Numbered from the stretch's first letter, positions 1 to 10,201 are shown. The stretch: DNA of 64,000 nucleotides from Alphaproteobacteria bacterium (GCA_009928665.1 SACF01000004.1:1-64000); one strand, 5' to 3'. Made by a program: numbers and translations. The notes: a model not told the origin generated them from the letters alone.

Positions 1-3000
1 CGTCCAGGTTGCCGTGAAGGTCACTGCTGTTCCGGGCAAGACCGGATTGGCAGAAGGTGTGATCGCAAGACTTACCGGTTGCAGCGGGTCAACCGTCATA
101 TGAATGACATTTGATGTTGCCGTTGTGTTGGTAACACACGAAAGGCTGGTGGTTAAAATGCAGCTCACCACATCCCCGTTTGAAGGTATATAGGTGAAGA
201 ACTGATTGTTGGTGCCGGCATTGATCTCGTTGACTTTCCATTGATACGATGGCGCAGGCCCGCCATTTATATGAAATGCCGTGTAGGTAATCGGTCTTCC
301 CTGACAAACAGTGCTCAACGGAGTCGTAATGGAAACACTTACGGGAACAGGCTGAACCGTCGTCATTTCGATCGGATTGGAAAAGACCGGGTTGTTGATG
401 GCACAAGAGATGCCTGAGGTCATTTCACAGGTAACCACATCGCCCTGCATGGGGATATAACTGAAAGTCGACCCGGCCGACACGGCGTTGATCCCGTTGA
501 TCCTCCACTGGTAAACAGGTGACAATCCTCCGTTTACAGGATGGGCCGTAAAGTAAGCCGGGGATCCGATGCAAACGGTACTGGATGCGACCGTGATGCT
601 CACCCCAACAAACAACTGGTTATCTACCGACATCCGGATGACATTGGATGTGGCAGGGTTTCCGGTTATACATGAAGCGTTGGATACCAAATCACAAACG
701 ATATAGTCATTGTCAGAAGGAATGTAGGTGTACGACGGGTTATTGGTCCCCACGAGGGTATTGTTGACCCGCCATTGATAACCCGGCGATGATCCTCCAT
801 TGACGGGTGTCGCCGCGAAGGAAACAGGCGTTCCGTTACATACCGGGTTTTCCGATACAGTAACCGTCACGCCCGGTTGGAGGTTCGGATTGACCGTCAT
901 GATCACCTGGTTCGAAACAGCCGGATTTCCGGTCGTGCAAAGCTCGCTGGAAGTCACCTGGCAGGTTATCAAATCATTGTTATCAGGCACCAAGGAGAGT
1001 ACCGGATCATTCGTTCCCGTGATGATTCCATTCCGTTTCCACTGGTAGGCGGGTGCAGCGCCACCATTCACCGGATGGGCGGTGAAGATGACCTGGGAGC
1101 CGACGCATACAGGATTTGCGGAAGCGCTTACGGTGAGCGCTACCGGATAAATTTGTTGCATGACCATCGTAATTGTGTTCGACAGGGCAGGATTCCCGGT
1201 GGCACATCCCAGGTTGGAAGTCATCTCGCACCAAACCTGATCATTATTCAGGGGAACAAAAGAGTAGGCAGGGGTGTTGACTCCGACGTTGATTCCGTTG
1301 ACCTTCCACTGATATACCGGTGCGGTGCCGCCATTAACCGGTGCAGCCGTGAACGTCACGGTGCTTCCCTGACATGCCGGGTTCGCTGAAGGCACAACGG
1401 AAATTCCTGCTGCCAGCGAGGTATTCACACCCATGGTTATGGCATTGGAAGTTGCCGGGCTGCCCGTAGGACAATTCACCGAAGAGATCAGGGTGCAGGT
1501 GATCACATCGCCGTTGCCGGGAGCGTAGGTTAAGACCGGACTGTTTGAACCCATCTCTGTTCCATTCTTCTTCCACTGGTATACCGGCGTATTGCCCCCG
1601 TTGACTGAGGAGGCGGTAAAGGTGACCGGGGTGCCGCTGCAGACCGGGTTGGCTGAAGCAATAATGGAGACCGAAACCGGAACGGAAGGTATCAGCGCTG
1701 TGGTGATCACATTCGATATGGCTGTAGGGTTCTGGATACAGGTGGCATTGGAAGTCAACTCACAGGTGATCAGATCGCCGGCCGAGGGAATGTAACTGTA
1801 GGCGGAACTGTTAGAGCCGACGGTTATCCCGTTCTTCATCCAGCGGTAAACAGGAGTTGTCCCCTGGTTTGAAGCCGTTGCTGTATAGGTGACAGGCGCC
1901 CCGGAACAGGACGGGTTTGCTGAAGCATAGATCAGCACGCCCACAACCGCCGGGGTTGTGATGTTCATGATAACGGCATTGGAAGTAACCGGATTACCTG
2001 AAGCACACGGCAGGTTAGAGGTCAGGGTACAGTTGATCACGTCGAAATTCTGCGGAACGCAGGAATACGTCGGCTGGTTGGTTCCGACCGGTACTCCGTT
2101 TTTCTTCCACTGGTATCCCGGGGAAGTACCGCCGTTGACCGGGTAGGCCGTAAAATGGACAGTCGTTCCGGCACAAACATTATTGGTGCTGGCCAGGATG
2201 CTCACGCCTGCAGGAATTGATGTAGTTACCGACATGTTGATGGCATTCGAGGTTGCCGGGTTTCCGACCGGGCACACCACGTTCGAAGTAAGCACGCAGG
2301 TGATAATATCATTATTCGCAGGGGTATAGGTATAGGTCGAATTGGTAGCGCCGCTGATCGGGGTATTGTTTTTCTTCCATTGGAATCCCGGGGAGGAACC
2401 TCCGTTGGTCGGGGTGGCGGTAAAGATCACAGTGGAGCCGGAACAGACCGGATTTGCTGATGGGGAGATGGACACACTAACGGGCGCCGACGGAATAACA
2501 ACCATGGTCACTGCGTTCGATATAGCAGTGGTGTTGGAGATGCAGGTCGCGTTGGAAGTCAGCTCGCAGGTAATCGCATCGCCATTTGCCGGCGCATAGG
2601 AATAGGTCGGGTTGCTTGTCCCTGCATTCGCTCCATTCACTTTCCACTGGTATGACGGGGAAGGACCGCCATTTGTGGGGATTGCAGTGAAGGTTACCAG
2701 GGTTCCCGGACAGACCGGGTTGGCAGACGCGGAAATGGTAACGGAGACGGTTCCGGTGGTATTGACCGCCGTAGTGGAGGTTGCGGGAGTAAGCCCGCTG
2801 CATCCTTCGGAATTTGAATAATTCACTGTTACTGTTTTGTTTCCTGATGTCAGCCACTTCAATGTTAGGGAACTGCTGCCACCACCGGTTCCTCCTGACG
2901 TGATTGTATAATCTGTATTCACTGTCCCGGGAACTGACCAGATATAATTGACCTGCCCCGATTGCGTGGTATAGTTCACGTCAGTATTCGCGCAGGTAGC

Positions 3001-5235
3001 GGTGCCCGGAGCCGAAGTGAAGGATGGTACCGGTCTGAGAACCACACTTGTTGTGTGTGAGGCAGTCGTTGTTCCCATGCAACCGTTTGCGTTGGCATAA
3101 TTAACCGTTACGGTTTTGATTCCCGCAGTGAGCCATTTTAATGTGACCGTATGATTGGTCGTGCCTGTTCCTCCTGATGTTATCGAATAATCCGTATTCA
3201 AAGTTCCTGGGACGGTCCATGTATAATTGCTCTGTCCGGTCTGGGTGGGGTATGTCCGGTCTGTATGCGAACAAGTGGTTGCGGGAGGTGTAACCGTGAA
3301 CGTTGGGACCGGTAATGCACTGTAAGTAACGATGATCGTATTCGATGTGGCAGGATTCCCTGTAATACAGGCGGCATTGGAGGTAAGGATGCACAGCACC
3401 GCGTCGTTATTGGATGGCACATAGGTATAGACAGGATTGCCGGACCCCACAGAGTTGCCATTTACTTTCCATTGGTAGGAAGGAGAATGTCCTCCGTTGG
3501 TCGGGGTGGCGATGAAGATCACGCTAGCCCCCGGGCACACCGGGTTGGCAGAGGCGGAAACCGCAATACTGACTGTCCCGGTGGTATTCACTGCCGTAGT
3601 TGACGAAGCGGGTGTCGTACCTGAACAACCCCCGGTGTTGGTATAGTTTACCGTGACTGTCTTAGTGCCGGTAGTCAACCACTTCAATGTCACGGAACTG
3701 CTGCCGCCACCGGTTCCTCCTGAGGTGATTGAATAGTCAGTATTCAATACACCCGGGACCGTCCAAATGTAGTTCATCTGACCCGATTGCGTGGTATAGG
3801 TCACATCGGTGTTTGTGCAGGTAGAGGCCCCGGGGAAAGCAGTAAAAGTGGGGACGGGACGAAGAACGACGTTGGTCGAAGAGGAAGCAGGGGATGATCC
3901 CGAACATCCCCCTGCGTTCGAATAATGTACCGTCACAATCTTGGTCCCGGAGGTCAGCCACTTTAAAGTTACGGTGTGATCCGTGCTGCTGATCCCGCCT
4001 GCTGTGATTGTATAATCGGTGTTCAATGTTCCCGGAACGGTCCATTGATAATTCGTCTGGCCGAATTGGGTTGTATAGGTTTTATCTGTATTGGAACAGG
4101 TCGTTGCCCCGGGCGAGGCGGTAAATGTGGGTGCAGGGATGGGATATACAGTGGATGAGCTGGAAGCAGGGGCAAGTCCCGTACATCCGGCGGAATTTGT
4201 ATAATTCACCGGAACTGTTTTGCTTCCCGTGGTAAGCCATTTCAGGGTCACGGTATAATTGGAAGACCCCACGCCTCCTGAGGTTATGGAATAATCAGCA
4301 TTCAAAACCCCGGGAACCGACCATGCATAAGCAGACTGGCCGGACTGTGTTGTGTAGGTAACATTTGTATTGATACAAATAGACGATCCGGGGGAGGAAG
4401 AGAATGAGGGGACTGGTCTTGCATTTACATTTGTGGTGCTTGTCGCGGGACTGGCGCCTGCACAGCCATTTGAATTAGTGTAATTCACCACGACCTGTTT
4501 GCTTCCGGTTGTCAGCCATTTCAATGTAACAGTATTGCTTGTCGTGCCTGTACCTCCTGAGGAAATCGAATAATCCGAATTCAGAATACCCGGAACTGTC
4601 CACTGGTAATTCGACTGGCCTGATTGCGTCGTGTAGGTCACTTCCGTGCCCGAACAGGTATTGGTTCCCGGTGAAACCGTAAAGGAAGGAACAGGCTGCG
4701 TGTTGACCGTCATCGTTACCGTGTTCGAAGTAGCCGGGTTGTTCGTGACGCACGCGGCATTGGAGGTCAGTACGCATACAATCTGGTTCCCGTTGGCCGG
4801 CGTATAGTTAAATGGATTGCCTGTTCCTGCATTGGTGCCGTTCACCTGCCATTGGTAGGATGGTGAGGTCCCACCGTTTATCGATGTGGCAGTATAAACT
4901 ACAGATTTACCTGAACATACAGGATTGGCGAACGGAGATATGGTTACACTGACTGGACCAAGTAGATTGACTGAAGTCGTTGAGGAGGCCGGTGATGTAC
5001 CGAAACAGCCGCTGCTGTTCGTGTAATTTACCGTAACCGTTTTGCTGCCTGCAGTCAGCCACTTCAGCGTTAACGTATTATTTGTCGATCCTGTCCCGCC
5101 TGTAGTTATCGAATAATCCGTATTTAATACACCCGGAACAACCCAAATATAGTTCGTCTGGTTCAATTGGGTCGTGTATGTAACATTTGTGCCGGCACAG
5201 GTTGTTGAACCTGGTGATGTAGTAAAAGTTGGAGA
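1..5235 (-). repeat. Coding tandem array of two beta-sandwich repeat types in the C25 protein
   Basis: Two repeat types alternate inside the protease gene. Type A is about 89 residues (about 267 bp), with hallmarks SANPVCSGTPVTFTA, NGGxSPxYQWKVNG and GDxITCxLTSNA. Its QWK core falls near 230, 500, 766, 1036, 1300, 1566, 1836, 2102, 2372, 2640, 3462 and 4842, and a further copy is cut by the left edge. Type B is about 92 residues, with hallmarks CTNTDVTYTTQSGQ, NYIWTVPGVLNTDYSI and VTLKWLTTGxKTVTVNY. Its LKWL core falls near 2850, 3130, 3676, 3955, 4231, 4511 and 5055. From N to C terminus the order is B, A, B x4, A, B x2, then A at least ten times. Such arrays usually form stalks or adhesive surfaces; that role is inferred. 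Confidence 0.9.
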
Positions 5236-8200
5236 AAAAGATTGGCAGATTCCTGTTCCGGTAACCGTAACGGTTCGCGGCGTAGCATTTGTACTATTTT
5301 GAGTAATTTGATCGAAATAAGGTCCTAAAACTGTTGGGTAGAATCTAACGTAGATGTTAGTATTGGGGATAGAACTTCCACTCAATGGCAATGTTAAACT
5401 GGGTGAGAATCCAGTGGTACCATTCAATGATATCTCAAAACCGGAAGGAGCGTTTATCGTAATTCCAGAGGATAAGAAGTTTCCGGAAACTGAAAAGTTT
5501 TGGGGGAAGGATGTTGTGTTTACCACAACATTCCCAAAAGAAGGCAATAACGAAGTTGATACGTTGATTGTTGGTGTGCCTACAATAAATGTTAAGGGTG
5601 GATTCAGTGCTCCATTCGAATAATAATTCCTTTGTGCAGAAATATTTATTGTGTAAGTTCCAGGCATAGATGTTTGTACAAACTGTCCTTGGTAATTTTG
5701 AGCTGCTTGATTAAAAAGCAGGTAGATTGAGCTGGAAGAATTATCAGGTAAAGTGATGGTACACTGAACGGCTGCATCCGTAACATTATTATTTAAAATA
5801 CTTCCTGTTACAGTTGCCGAAATAAGTACCTGTTCTCCTACCAGATACTCATTTTTATTCGTGCTTGCACTAACATTGAGGGTCCCACCCAAAACAGTTA
5901 AATTTACCGAATTGAATGTGGACTGATATTGGGTTCCCCCTTTGCTTTGATACAAGACATTAGTTGCACCAAATGTATAATTTCCGGGACTAGTCCCCAT
6001 TATAACATATGATGCAATAATCGTTTCACCAGGATCAATATCATAAAGACCATCTGAAAGAGTTCCAGACACAAGTGTCAATCCGGAAGGTAGTGGACTA
6101 TCATTATATTCAGGTTCGTCGGCTATATTTGAACCGACATTATTAAACGTAAGGTTTACCGTTACATTCTCATTTGCATTCACTGATGAAGCTGATAAGG
6201 CTTTAGTACACGTCAGGTTTGGATCTCCAGTAAAATAATGCACTTTTAACCAAATATTACCAATGTTCATTTTAGTTACATCGGTATAATCTCCCTTGAT
6301 GTTGAAGTAATTGGAGATGGATAACTCACTGGCAGATAACGAAAAGTATTTGTTTGTGCCAACAGATCCAACTGTCTTATAATCAGCCTTTTCCCCATTA
6401 TTAAACAGAAGGAGGTCTCCGGAAGTGTTGATTGAACTTACATCAAAATAAATCCTGCCATAATCCCATCCATTCTGCATTTCATTGAAAAGAGAAGTAG
6501 AGATAGAATGAGTGTTGTCCCATGCAGACAGGGAATAATCCAAAACACACTGGGAAGTATGTATTTCCCATTTTACATTGTTTGAGTTATAAACGAAATC
6601 ATCAAGTGTGAGTCGGAATGTGTTGAGACCTTGAAATATTTTATCAAGTATATCATATGAAACATTTGGACCAATGTTTGTGTTAATATTTAAATGGTAT
6701 CCACTTTCAGGGATAACAAGACTTAAATGTGAAGTGCCAGAATATTGTATTTCATTTGCATAATAGAATTTCCATCTTGCCCTATTGAGTCGCTTATACT
6801 GATCAGAAGTAAGTGTATTCTGGATTTCCACCTTTGTGGGATAAGATGTTGAAGAATAATTATCAAGATCAAATAATGCAAGGTTCTCAAAATAATGCGT
6901 AAGTGTTGTGGTGCTTTGCCAATGACCATCGATTAAATTAGTACCCGACAATAATTGAACTTCGTACATCCCATTAGCATATTGTACCACGTTGATATTC
7001 AGCGTAACAACATTTATTCCCTGAGAATGTGTAAAAGTGATGGTTGCGCTGTATGCTCCATTTGCAGTACCGGAGGGCACGGTAACTTTATAGTTATAAG
7101 GAGTAGTCTGGCTCGCATTAACTGAGAAACTAGTACCACTAAGCAAAGTGATCCAGGATGCTTGATTTCCTCCCTTACTAACGGTACCACTCGTTGTGGC
7201 TGAGCCGTTATTTTGCAATTGTAAAGCATAGCTACCATTCGTACCCTGACTTAAGGAAAAATTTTTCGTTGGGTTCGTTTCACCATCGATGAGTAAATTT
7301 CCTACCTGCCCAACATAAATCGGAATTTCCTTATAGTCATTCGCCGGATTCATATCCCCAGAGAGGTAACACTGTACTTTTAAATTATGTGCTCCATTTT
7401 CAGCAATCCAACTGAAATTAACTGGAGTCGAGGCATTTGGAGCTAGACTAGGAATTGTTGTAGTGACACTTTTTTCAATCCCATCAACATAGAATTTAAC
7501 TTGTTGGCCAGAAGGCTCGATATTAAGGCCAACATTTTTTAAAGTAGCATTTAATGTGATTGTTTGACCTTGTATTGGATTTGAACTTAATGGGGTAAGA
7601 GATGTAATAGAATAGTCATGGGAATATGCTGTTTGGTAAGTTAAATTAACAATTAATGGTCTACAATTGTATTTAGAAATTGTAACAATCATGCTTGAAT
7701 TATTAGGAATGCCTGTAAATGCAATTGAACCATTTCCATCTGCAAGTGTGGTTGTTCCAAAAATTTCGTTATTATAACATAGTGTTACCAAAGCGTCGAT
7801 AATATTACAATTAGAAATATTTACATTTGTTCCTCCGACTGGTAGGCTAACGCTTGCTGTTATTGTGGTAGGCTGCTGAGTCCAAATTTTCGAAGCAGGG
7901 TCGCCATGATAATGAAATAATTCATGGGTTAGTCTAAGATAAGTTGATTCCCCTCCCCATGTCTGAATCATTGTGCTAAGTCCCTGATTTAACACCATAC
8001 CCATTTCAAAGATTGCTGAATGTAATGATGGTTGATTCCCTGTTCCACCCGTCCCAGTAAAATTAAATGATAATCCTGGCCAAATAGCATCAATAATACC
8101 TAATTCTAATCCCTCATTTGGTCCAGAATAGCTAACTTCTGATGCAGCAACAATACCAGCACACCCACTGCTTGGTCTCCTTATAAATGTTTCAGCAAAA

Positions 8201-9795
8201 CACTCTGATTGAGAAAATTTACCAGTTAAACACGATATACTAAGAACTATGGGATACAAATTATTATTATTTAAATCATTTATATCAGTGATATCAAATG
8301 CCGGATGACTCCATGCATTCCAATCACCATGATCACGCTGTGCCACTAAGAATTGACCTGCATTTATTGAAGAAATAATATCTGTATCATCACCATCCCA
8401 GGTAAAAGTCGGCTTCTTTAAATATGAGGGGAGTTCTTCACCATTTCCATAAGCACCATCATTCCAATATTTTGGTGTAACATTATCTTGAGTAAAATAA
8501 ACTCTGTTTGCACTATATCCTTTTGTTCCAAGATAGTCATGAATTTCTTCTGTCGTTCTTGTAAATCTTCTGTCTTCATAACCATCATTATCATCATCAT
8601 CTTGAAAAAATGTACACAATAATGAATTGGTGTAGTAGGATGCTGCAGTTGGTGGATTTGCCTCATAATCAATAATTTTTTGAATCACCTGATTTGCTTC
8701 GGTTGCAGACGATACTGATATTCTACCGTGTGCCATTTCAGGAGTATAATCATTCCCGCCGGTCATTTCAGCATAGTATAAATCTGAAGGAAAATCAGTA
8801 GATTGGGAATAAGGATGTGGCATCATTTCTCCTGGAACATTTTCGTGATCACCTATAATTACAAAATAATCAGGATGAGGATTCCAATTAGAATAACGTA
8901 AATGAATAGAGTCTTTGACTTGTTGTGTGGTCCAACTAGACCTACTTACAACCTCGACACTGTAACCAAGTTGTCTTTTCCATTTTGCTAAAGAGTTTGC
9001 AGCATCTATATAATTCGAATGTGTAATAATTATATAATCTTTTCTCGGACCATTAGAATTATCTGGGACTGATTCATTCGGTATGCAAGAATTGTTTAAT
9101 ACAATATTTTTCAAATAATTAAGAAATAATTGTGAGTTGTTCGTTGCGATTGAATTAAACGTTTGTTCATTTCCCTGAAAACTAACTCGATATATTATTC
9201 TATTAAATACTTTTATTTCTTTAGATTGTGGATTAAATTGTACTGGACAGACTTGGATAATAGCTAATTTAACATTTCTTATCTCTTGAATATCTTTAAG
9301 AGAAACGATTTCTGAAGGAAAAAATTCATTTAAGGAATATATTGAGGAATCAAGTTTAATTTTTGTTGGTTGCTTTAGTATTGTATTTGGTAAAGGTCCA
9401 ATTGCAGGATGTATATAATAATTTTGATACAATTGATAATCTGCTGTGACTATTTCAATACGGAAAGTACAATTTGCAGGTACTGCAATAACATCGTTGT
9501 GTACGGGAAGAGCAGGTCTTCCATCATAATTTAGATTACCAAATCCTTCAATATTTAAAAAAGAAAATGAGATGGAATCACATTTATTATTTATCACTTT
9601 CCCTCCGGGAATAGAATATTCAATTTCGACACCCGAAGCATTTTGGTTGATAACTTCTCTTTTTGAATGAAGCCCATGAACCATAGGGTTATTTGAAAAA
9701 TTCAAAGTAGATGTTTGACTTAATACTCTATTATTTATCACAATAGACATTTGCATTATCAAACAAATTGAAATAATAATACTCTCTCTTTTCAT
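1..9795 (-). CDS. Giant gingipain-like C25 cysteine protease with long Ig/PKD-like repeat stalk (3' end outside window)
   Basis: One uninterrupted minus-strand frame runs from ATG at 9795 to the left edge, at least 3,265 codons with no stop in the window. Residues 1-27 form a signal peptide (MKRESIIISICLIMQM start) and about 28-240 resemble a C25 propeptide. The protease domain begins near residue 245 (GPRKDYIIITHSNYIDAA). His489 lies in QRDHGDWNAW and Cys522 in SISCLTGKF, 33 residues apart, the same spacing as the catalytic His and Cys of RgpB as I recall it; CFAETF follows, as in gingipains. About 635-1520 holds CARDB-like and other beta-sandwich modules. From about 1525 onward the chain is Ig-like and PKD-like repeats. 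The family cleaves proteins outside the cell and is normally exported by T9SS; the sorting domain would lie beyond the edge. A promoter is visible upstream and the neighbouring IS3 element does not reach it. The first half of the gene is clearly more AT-rich than the repeat half. Confidence 0.93.
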   Translation of the reverse strand, partial: MKRESIIISICLIMQMSIVINNRVLSQTSTLNFSNNPMVHGLHSKREVINQNASGVEIEYSIPGGKVINNKCDSISFSFLNIEGFGNLNYDGRPALPVHNDVIAVPANCTFRIEIVTADYQLYQNYYIHPAIGPLPNTILKQPTKIKLDSSIYSLNEFFPSEIVSLKDIQEIRNVKLAIIQVCPVQFNPQSKEIKVFNRIIYRVSFQGNEQTFNSIATNNSQLFLNYLKNIVLNNSCIPNESVPDNSNGPRKDYIIITHSNYIDAANSLAKWKRQLGYSVEVVSRSSWTTQQVKDSIHLRYSNWNPHPDYFVIIGDHENVPGEMMPHPYSQSTDFPSDLYYAEMTGGNDYTPEMAHGRISVSSATEANQVIQKIIDYEANPPTAASYYTNSLLCTFFQDDDDNDGYEDRRFTRTTEEIHDYLGTKGYSANRVYFTQDNVTPKYWNDGAYGNGEELPSYLKKPTFTWDGDDTDIISSINAGQFLVAQRDHGDWNAWSHPAFDITDINDLNNNNLYPIVLSISCLTGKFSQSECFAETFIRRPSSGCAGIVAASEVSYSGPNEGLELGIIDAIWPGLSFNFTGTGGTGNQPSLHSAIFEMGMVLNQGLSTMIQTWGGESTYLRLTHELFHYHGDPASKIWTQQPTTITASVSLPVGGTNVNISNCNIIDALVTLCYNNEIFGTTTLADGNGSIAFTGIPNNSSMIVTISKYNCRPLIVNLTYQTAYSHDYSITSLTPLSSNPIQGQTITLNATLKNVGLNIEPSGQQVKFYVDGIEKSVTTTIPSLAPNASTPVNFSWIAENGAHNLKVQCYLSGDMNPANDYKEIPIYVGQVGNLLIDGETNPTKNFSLSQGTNGSYALQLQNNGSATTSGTVSKGGNQASWITLLSGTSFSVNASQTTPYNYKVTVPSGTANGAYSATITFTHSQGINVVTLNINVVQYANGMYEVQLLSGTNLIDGHWQSTTTLTHYFENLALFDLDNYSSTSYPTKVEIQNTLTSDQYKRLNRARWKFYYANEIQYSGTSHLSLVIPESGYHLNINTNIGPNVSYDILDKIFQGLNTFRLTLDDFVYNSNNVKWEIHTSQCVLDYSLSAWDNTHSISTSLFNEMQNGWDYGRIYFDVSSINTSGDLLLFNNGEKADYKTVGSVGTNKYFSLSASELSISNYFNIKGDYTDVTKMNIGNIWLKVHYFTGDPNLTCTKALSASSVNANENVTVNLTFNNVGSNIADEPEYNDSPLPSGLTLVSGTLSDGLYDIDPGETIIASYVIMGTSPGNYTFGATNVLYQSKGGTQYQSTFNSVNLTVLGGTLNVSASTNKNEYLVGEQVLISATVTGSILNNNVTDAAVQCTITLPDNSSSSIYLLFNQAAQNYQGQFVQTSMPGTYTINISAQRNYYSNGALNPPLTFIVGTPTINVSTSLLPSFGNVVVNTTSFPQNFSVSGNFLSSGITINAPSGFEISLNGTTGFSPSLTLPLSGSSIPNTNIYVRFYPTVLGPYFDQITQNSTNATPRTVTVTGTGICQSFSPTFTTSPGSTTCAGTNVTYTTQLNQTNYIWVVPGVLNTDYSITTGGTGSTNNTLTLKWLTAGSKTVTVNYTNSSGCFGTSPASSTTSVNLLGPVSVTISPFANPVCSGKSVVYTATSINGGTSPSYQWQVNGTNAGTGNPFNYTPANGNQIVCVLTSNAACVTNNPATSNTVTMTVNTQPVPSFTVSPGTNTCSGTEVTYTTQSGQSNYQWTVPGILNSDYSISSGGTGTTSNTVTLKWLTTGSKQVVVNYTNSNGCAGASPATSTTNVNARPVPSFSSSPGSSICINTNVTYTTQSGQSAYAWSVPGVLNADYSITSGGVGSSNYTVTLKWLTTGSKTVPVNYTNSAGCTGLAPASSSSTVYPIPAPTFTASPGATTCSNTDKTYTTQFGQTNYQWTVPGTLNTDYTITAGGISSTDHTVTLKWLTSGTKIVTVHYSNAGGCSGSSPASSSTNVVLRPVPTFTAFPGASTCTNTDVTYTTQSGQMNYIWTVPGVLNTDYSITSGGTGGGSSSVTLKWLTTGTKTVTVNYTNTGGCSGTTPASSTTAVNTTGTVSIAVSASANPVCPGASVIFIATPTNGGHSPSYQWKVNGNSVGSGNPVYTYVPSNNDAVLCILTSNAACITGNPATSNTIIVTYSALPVPTFTVTPPATTCSHTDRTYPTQTGQSNYTWTVPGTLNTDYSITSGGTGTTNHTVTLKWLTAGIKTVTVNYANANGCMGTTTASHTTSVVLRPVPSFTSAPGTATCANTDVNYTTQSGQVNYIWSVPGTVNTDYTITSGGTGGGSSSLTLKWLTSGNKTVTVNYSNSEGCSGLTPATSTTAVNTTGTVSVTISASANPVCPGTLVTFTAIPTNGGPSPSYQWKVNGANAGTSNPTYSYAPANGDAITCELTSNATCISNTTAISNAVTMVVIPSAPVSVSISPSANPVCSGSTVIFTATPTNGGSSPGFQWKKNNTPISGATNSTYTYTPANNDIITCVLTSNVVCPVGNPATSNAINMSVTTSIPAGVSILASTNNVCAGTTVHFTAYPVNGGTSPGYQWKKNGVPVGTNQPTYSCVPQNFDVINCTLTSNLPCASGNPVTSNAVIMNITTPAVVGVLIYASANPSCSGAPVTYTATASNQGTTPVYRWMKNGITVGSNSSAYSYIPSAGDLITCELTSNATCIQNPTAISNVITTALIPSVPVSVSIIASANPVCSGTPVTFTASSVNGGNTPVYQWKKNGTEMGSNSPVLTYAPGNGDVITCTLISSVNCPTGSPATSNAITMGVNTSLAAGISVVPSANPACQGSTVTFTAAPVNGGTAPVYQWKVNGINVGVNTPAYSFVPLNNDQVWCEMTSNLGCATGNPALSNTITMVMQQIYPVALTVSASANPVCVGSQVIFTAHPVNGGAAPAYQWKRNGIITGTNDPVLSLVPDNNDLITCQVTSSELCTTGNPAVSNQVIMTVNPNLQPGVTVTVSENPVCNGTPVSFAATPVNGGSSPGYQWRVNNTLVGTNNPSYTYIPSDNDYIVCDLVSNASCITGNPATSNVIRMSVDNQLFVGVSITVASSTVCIGSPAYFTAHPVNGGLSPVYQWRINGINAVSAGSTFSYIPMQGDVVTCEMTSGISCAINNPVFSNPIEMTTVQPVPVSVSITTPLSTVCQGRPITYTAFHINGGPAPSYQWKVNEINAGTNNQFFTYIPSNGDVVSCILTTSLSCVTNTTATSNVIHMTVDPLQPVSLAITPSANPVLPGTAVTFTATWT

Positions 9796-9836
9796 AGTTT
9801 AATTTTTACTGATATTTTCATCATCTTCCTCCCCTT

Positions 9837-9870
9837 CAAATATAAAAATATTTCATACATTCACAACAAA
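9837..9870 (-). promoter_or_regulatory. Bacteroidota-type promoter of the C25 protease gene
   Basis: On the minus strand a TTTG (9867-9870) is followed after 22 bp by TATATTTG (9837-9844), matching the -33 TTTG / -7 TAnnTTTG pattern. The predicted start is about 9830, leaving a leader of roughly 35 nt. It sits about 150 bp inside the left end of the IS3 element, so the insertion appears not to have removed it. Confidence 0.6.
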
Positions 9871-10021
9871 TAACCTAATTTTTGTTTATCATTTTTCAAA
9901 ACTCCGTGTATGGCTTATAAAGACTAATGAATTCATTTTGTTTGCGGTGCGGGCATACCAGTGACCGATCAGTTACCGCAGTAAAATATTCCGGAACAAG
10001 ACAGAATTACTCTTACTGAAC
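9871..10021. other. Spacer between the C25 promoter and the IS3 left end
   Basis: No gene or clear signal is visible here. An 11-bp word ATAAAGACTAA at 9917-9927 recurs just outside the right end of the IS element (13363-13373), but its distance from the IS end differs on the two sides. Confidence 0.4.
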
Positions 10022-10052
10022 TACTCCCTTTCTTTAAGACAGAAAAGTTAAG
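10022..10052 (+). repeat. Left terminal inverted repeat of the IS3 element
   Basis: This segment pairs with 13325-13354 read on the opposite strand. Shared blocks are TACTCCC, a T-rich stretch with TTTA, GACAGAAA and GTTAAG, with a few mismatches and one 1-base indel. It is separated from orfB by about 2.1 kb because the group II intron lies between them. Confidence 0.75.
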
Positions 10053-10069
10053 AACTGTTGTTGTTAACC

Positions 10070-10119
10070 GGGATTGAGACGGGAGATAACTCTGCAAGAG
10101 TTATCCTCGGATCAATCCC
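10070..10119 (-). terminator. Two-tier hairpin inside the IS3 left end, possible terminator
   Basis: An outer perfect 8-bp stem (GGGATTGA 10070-10077 with TCAATCCC 10112-10119) encloses an inner perfect 8-bp stem (GATAACTC 10085-10092 with GAGTTATC 10098-10105) with a 5-nt loop. In an intron-free IS it would lie downstream of orfB and could end transcription or protect the transposase from outside reads. There is no good T-tract after it, so the terminator role is only a guess. It lies 3' of the intron in the intron's own orientation. Confidence 0.45.
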
Positions 10120-10168
10120 TTTCTCTTTTTCCGGGTAGAGCGGTTCGTTACCTCCCCGCACCCCCACA

Positions 10169-10201
10169 GTCCCGGACGAGCGGATTTCCCGCATCCGGTT
10201 C
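10169..10201 (-). ncRNA. Group II intron domain V
   Basis: Starting 7 nt after the maturase stop, the minus strand reads GAACCGGATGCGGGAAATCC followed by GCTCGTCCGGGAC, a 33-nt hairpin with GAAA tetraloop and two-base bulge like domain V. The usual AGC catalytic triad position reads AAC here and the closing pairs at the base are weak. A domain VI-like stem (GGGTGCGG with CCGC...ACCC) follows before the 3' splice site. Confidence 0.65.

Noticed and set aside
89..8672. Many short ORFs on both strands between 1 and 9.8 kb
   Set aside because: All are out-of-frame shadows of the single giant C25 protease gene, whose frame was followed without interruption.
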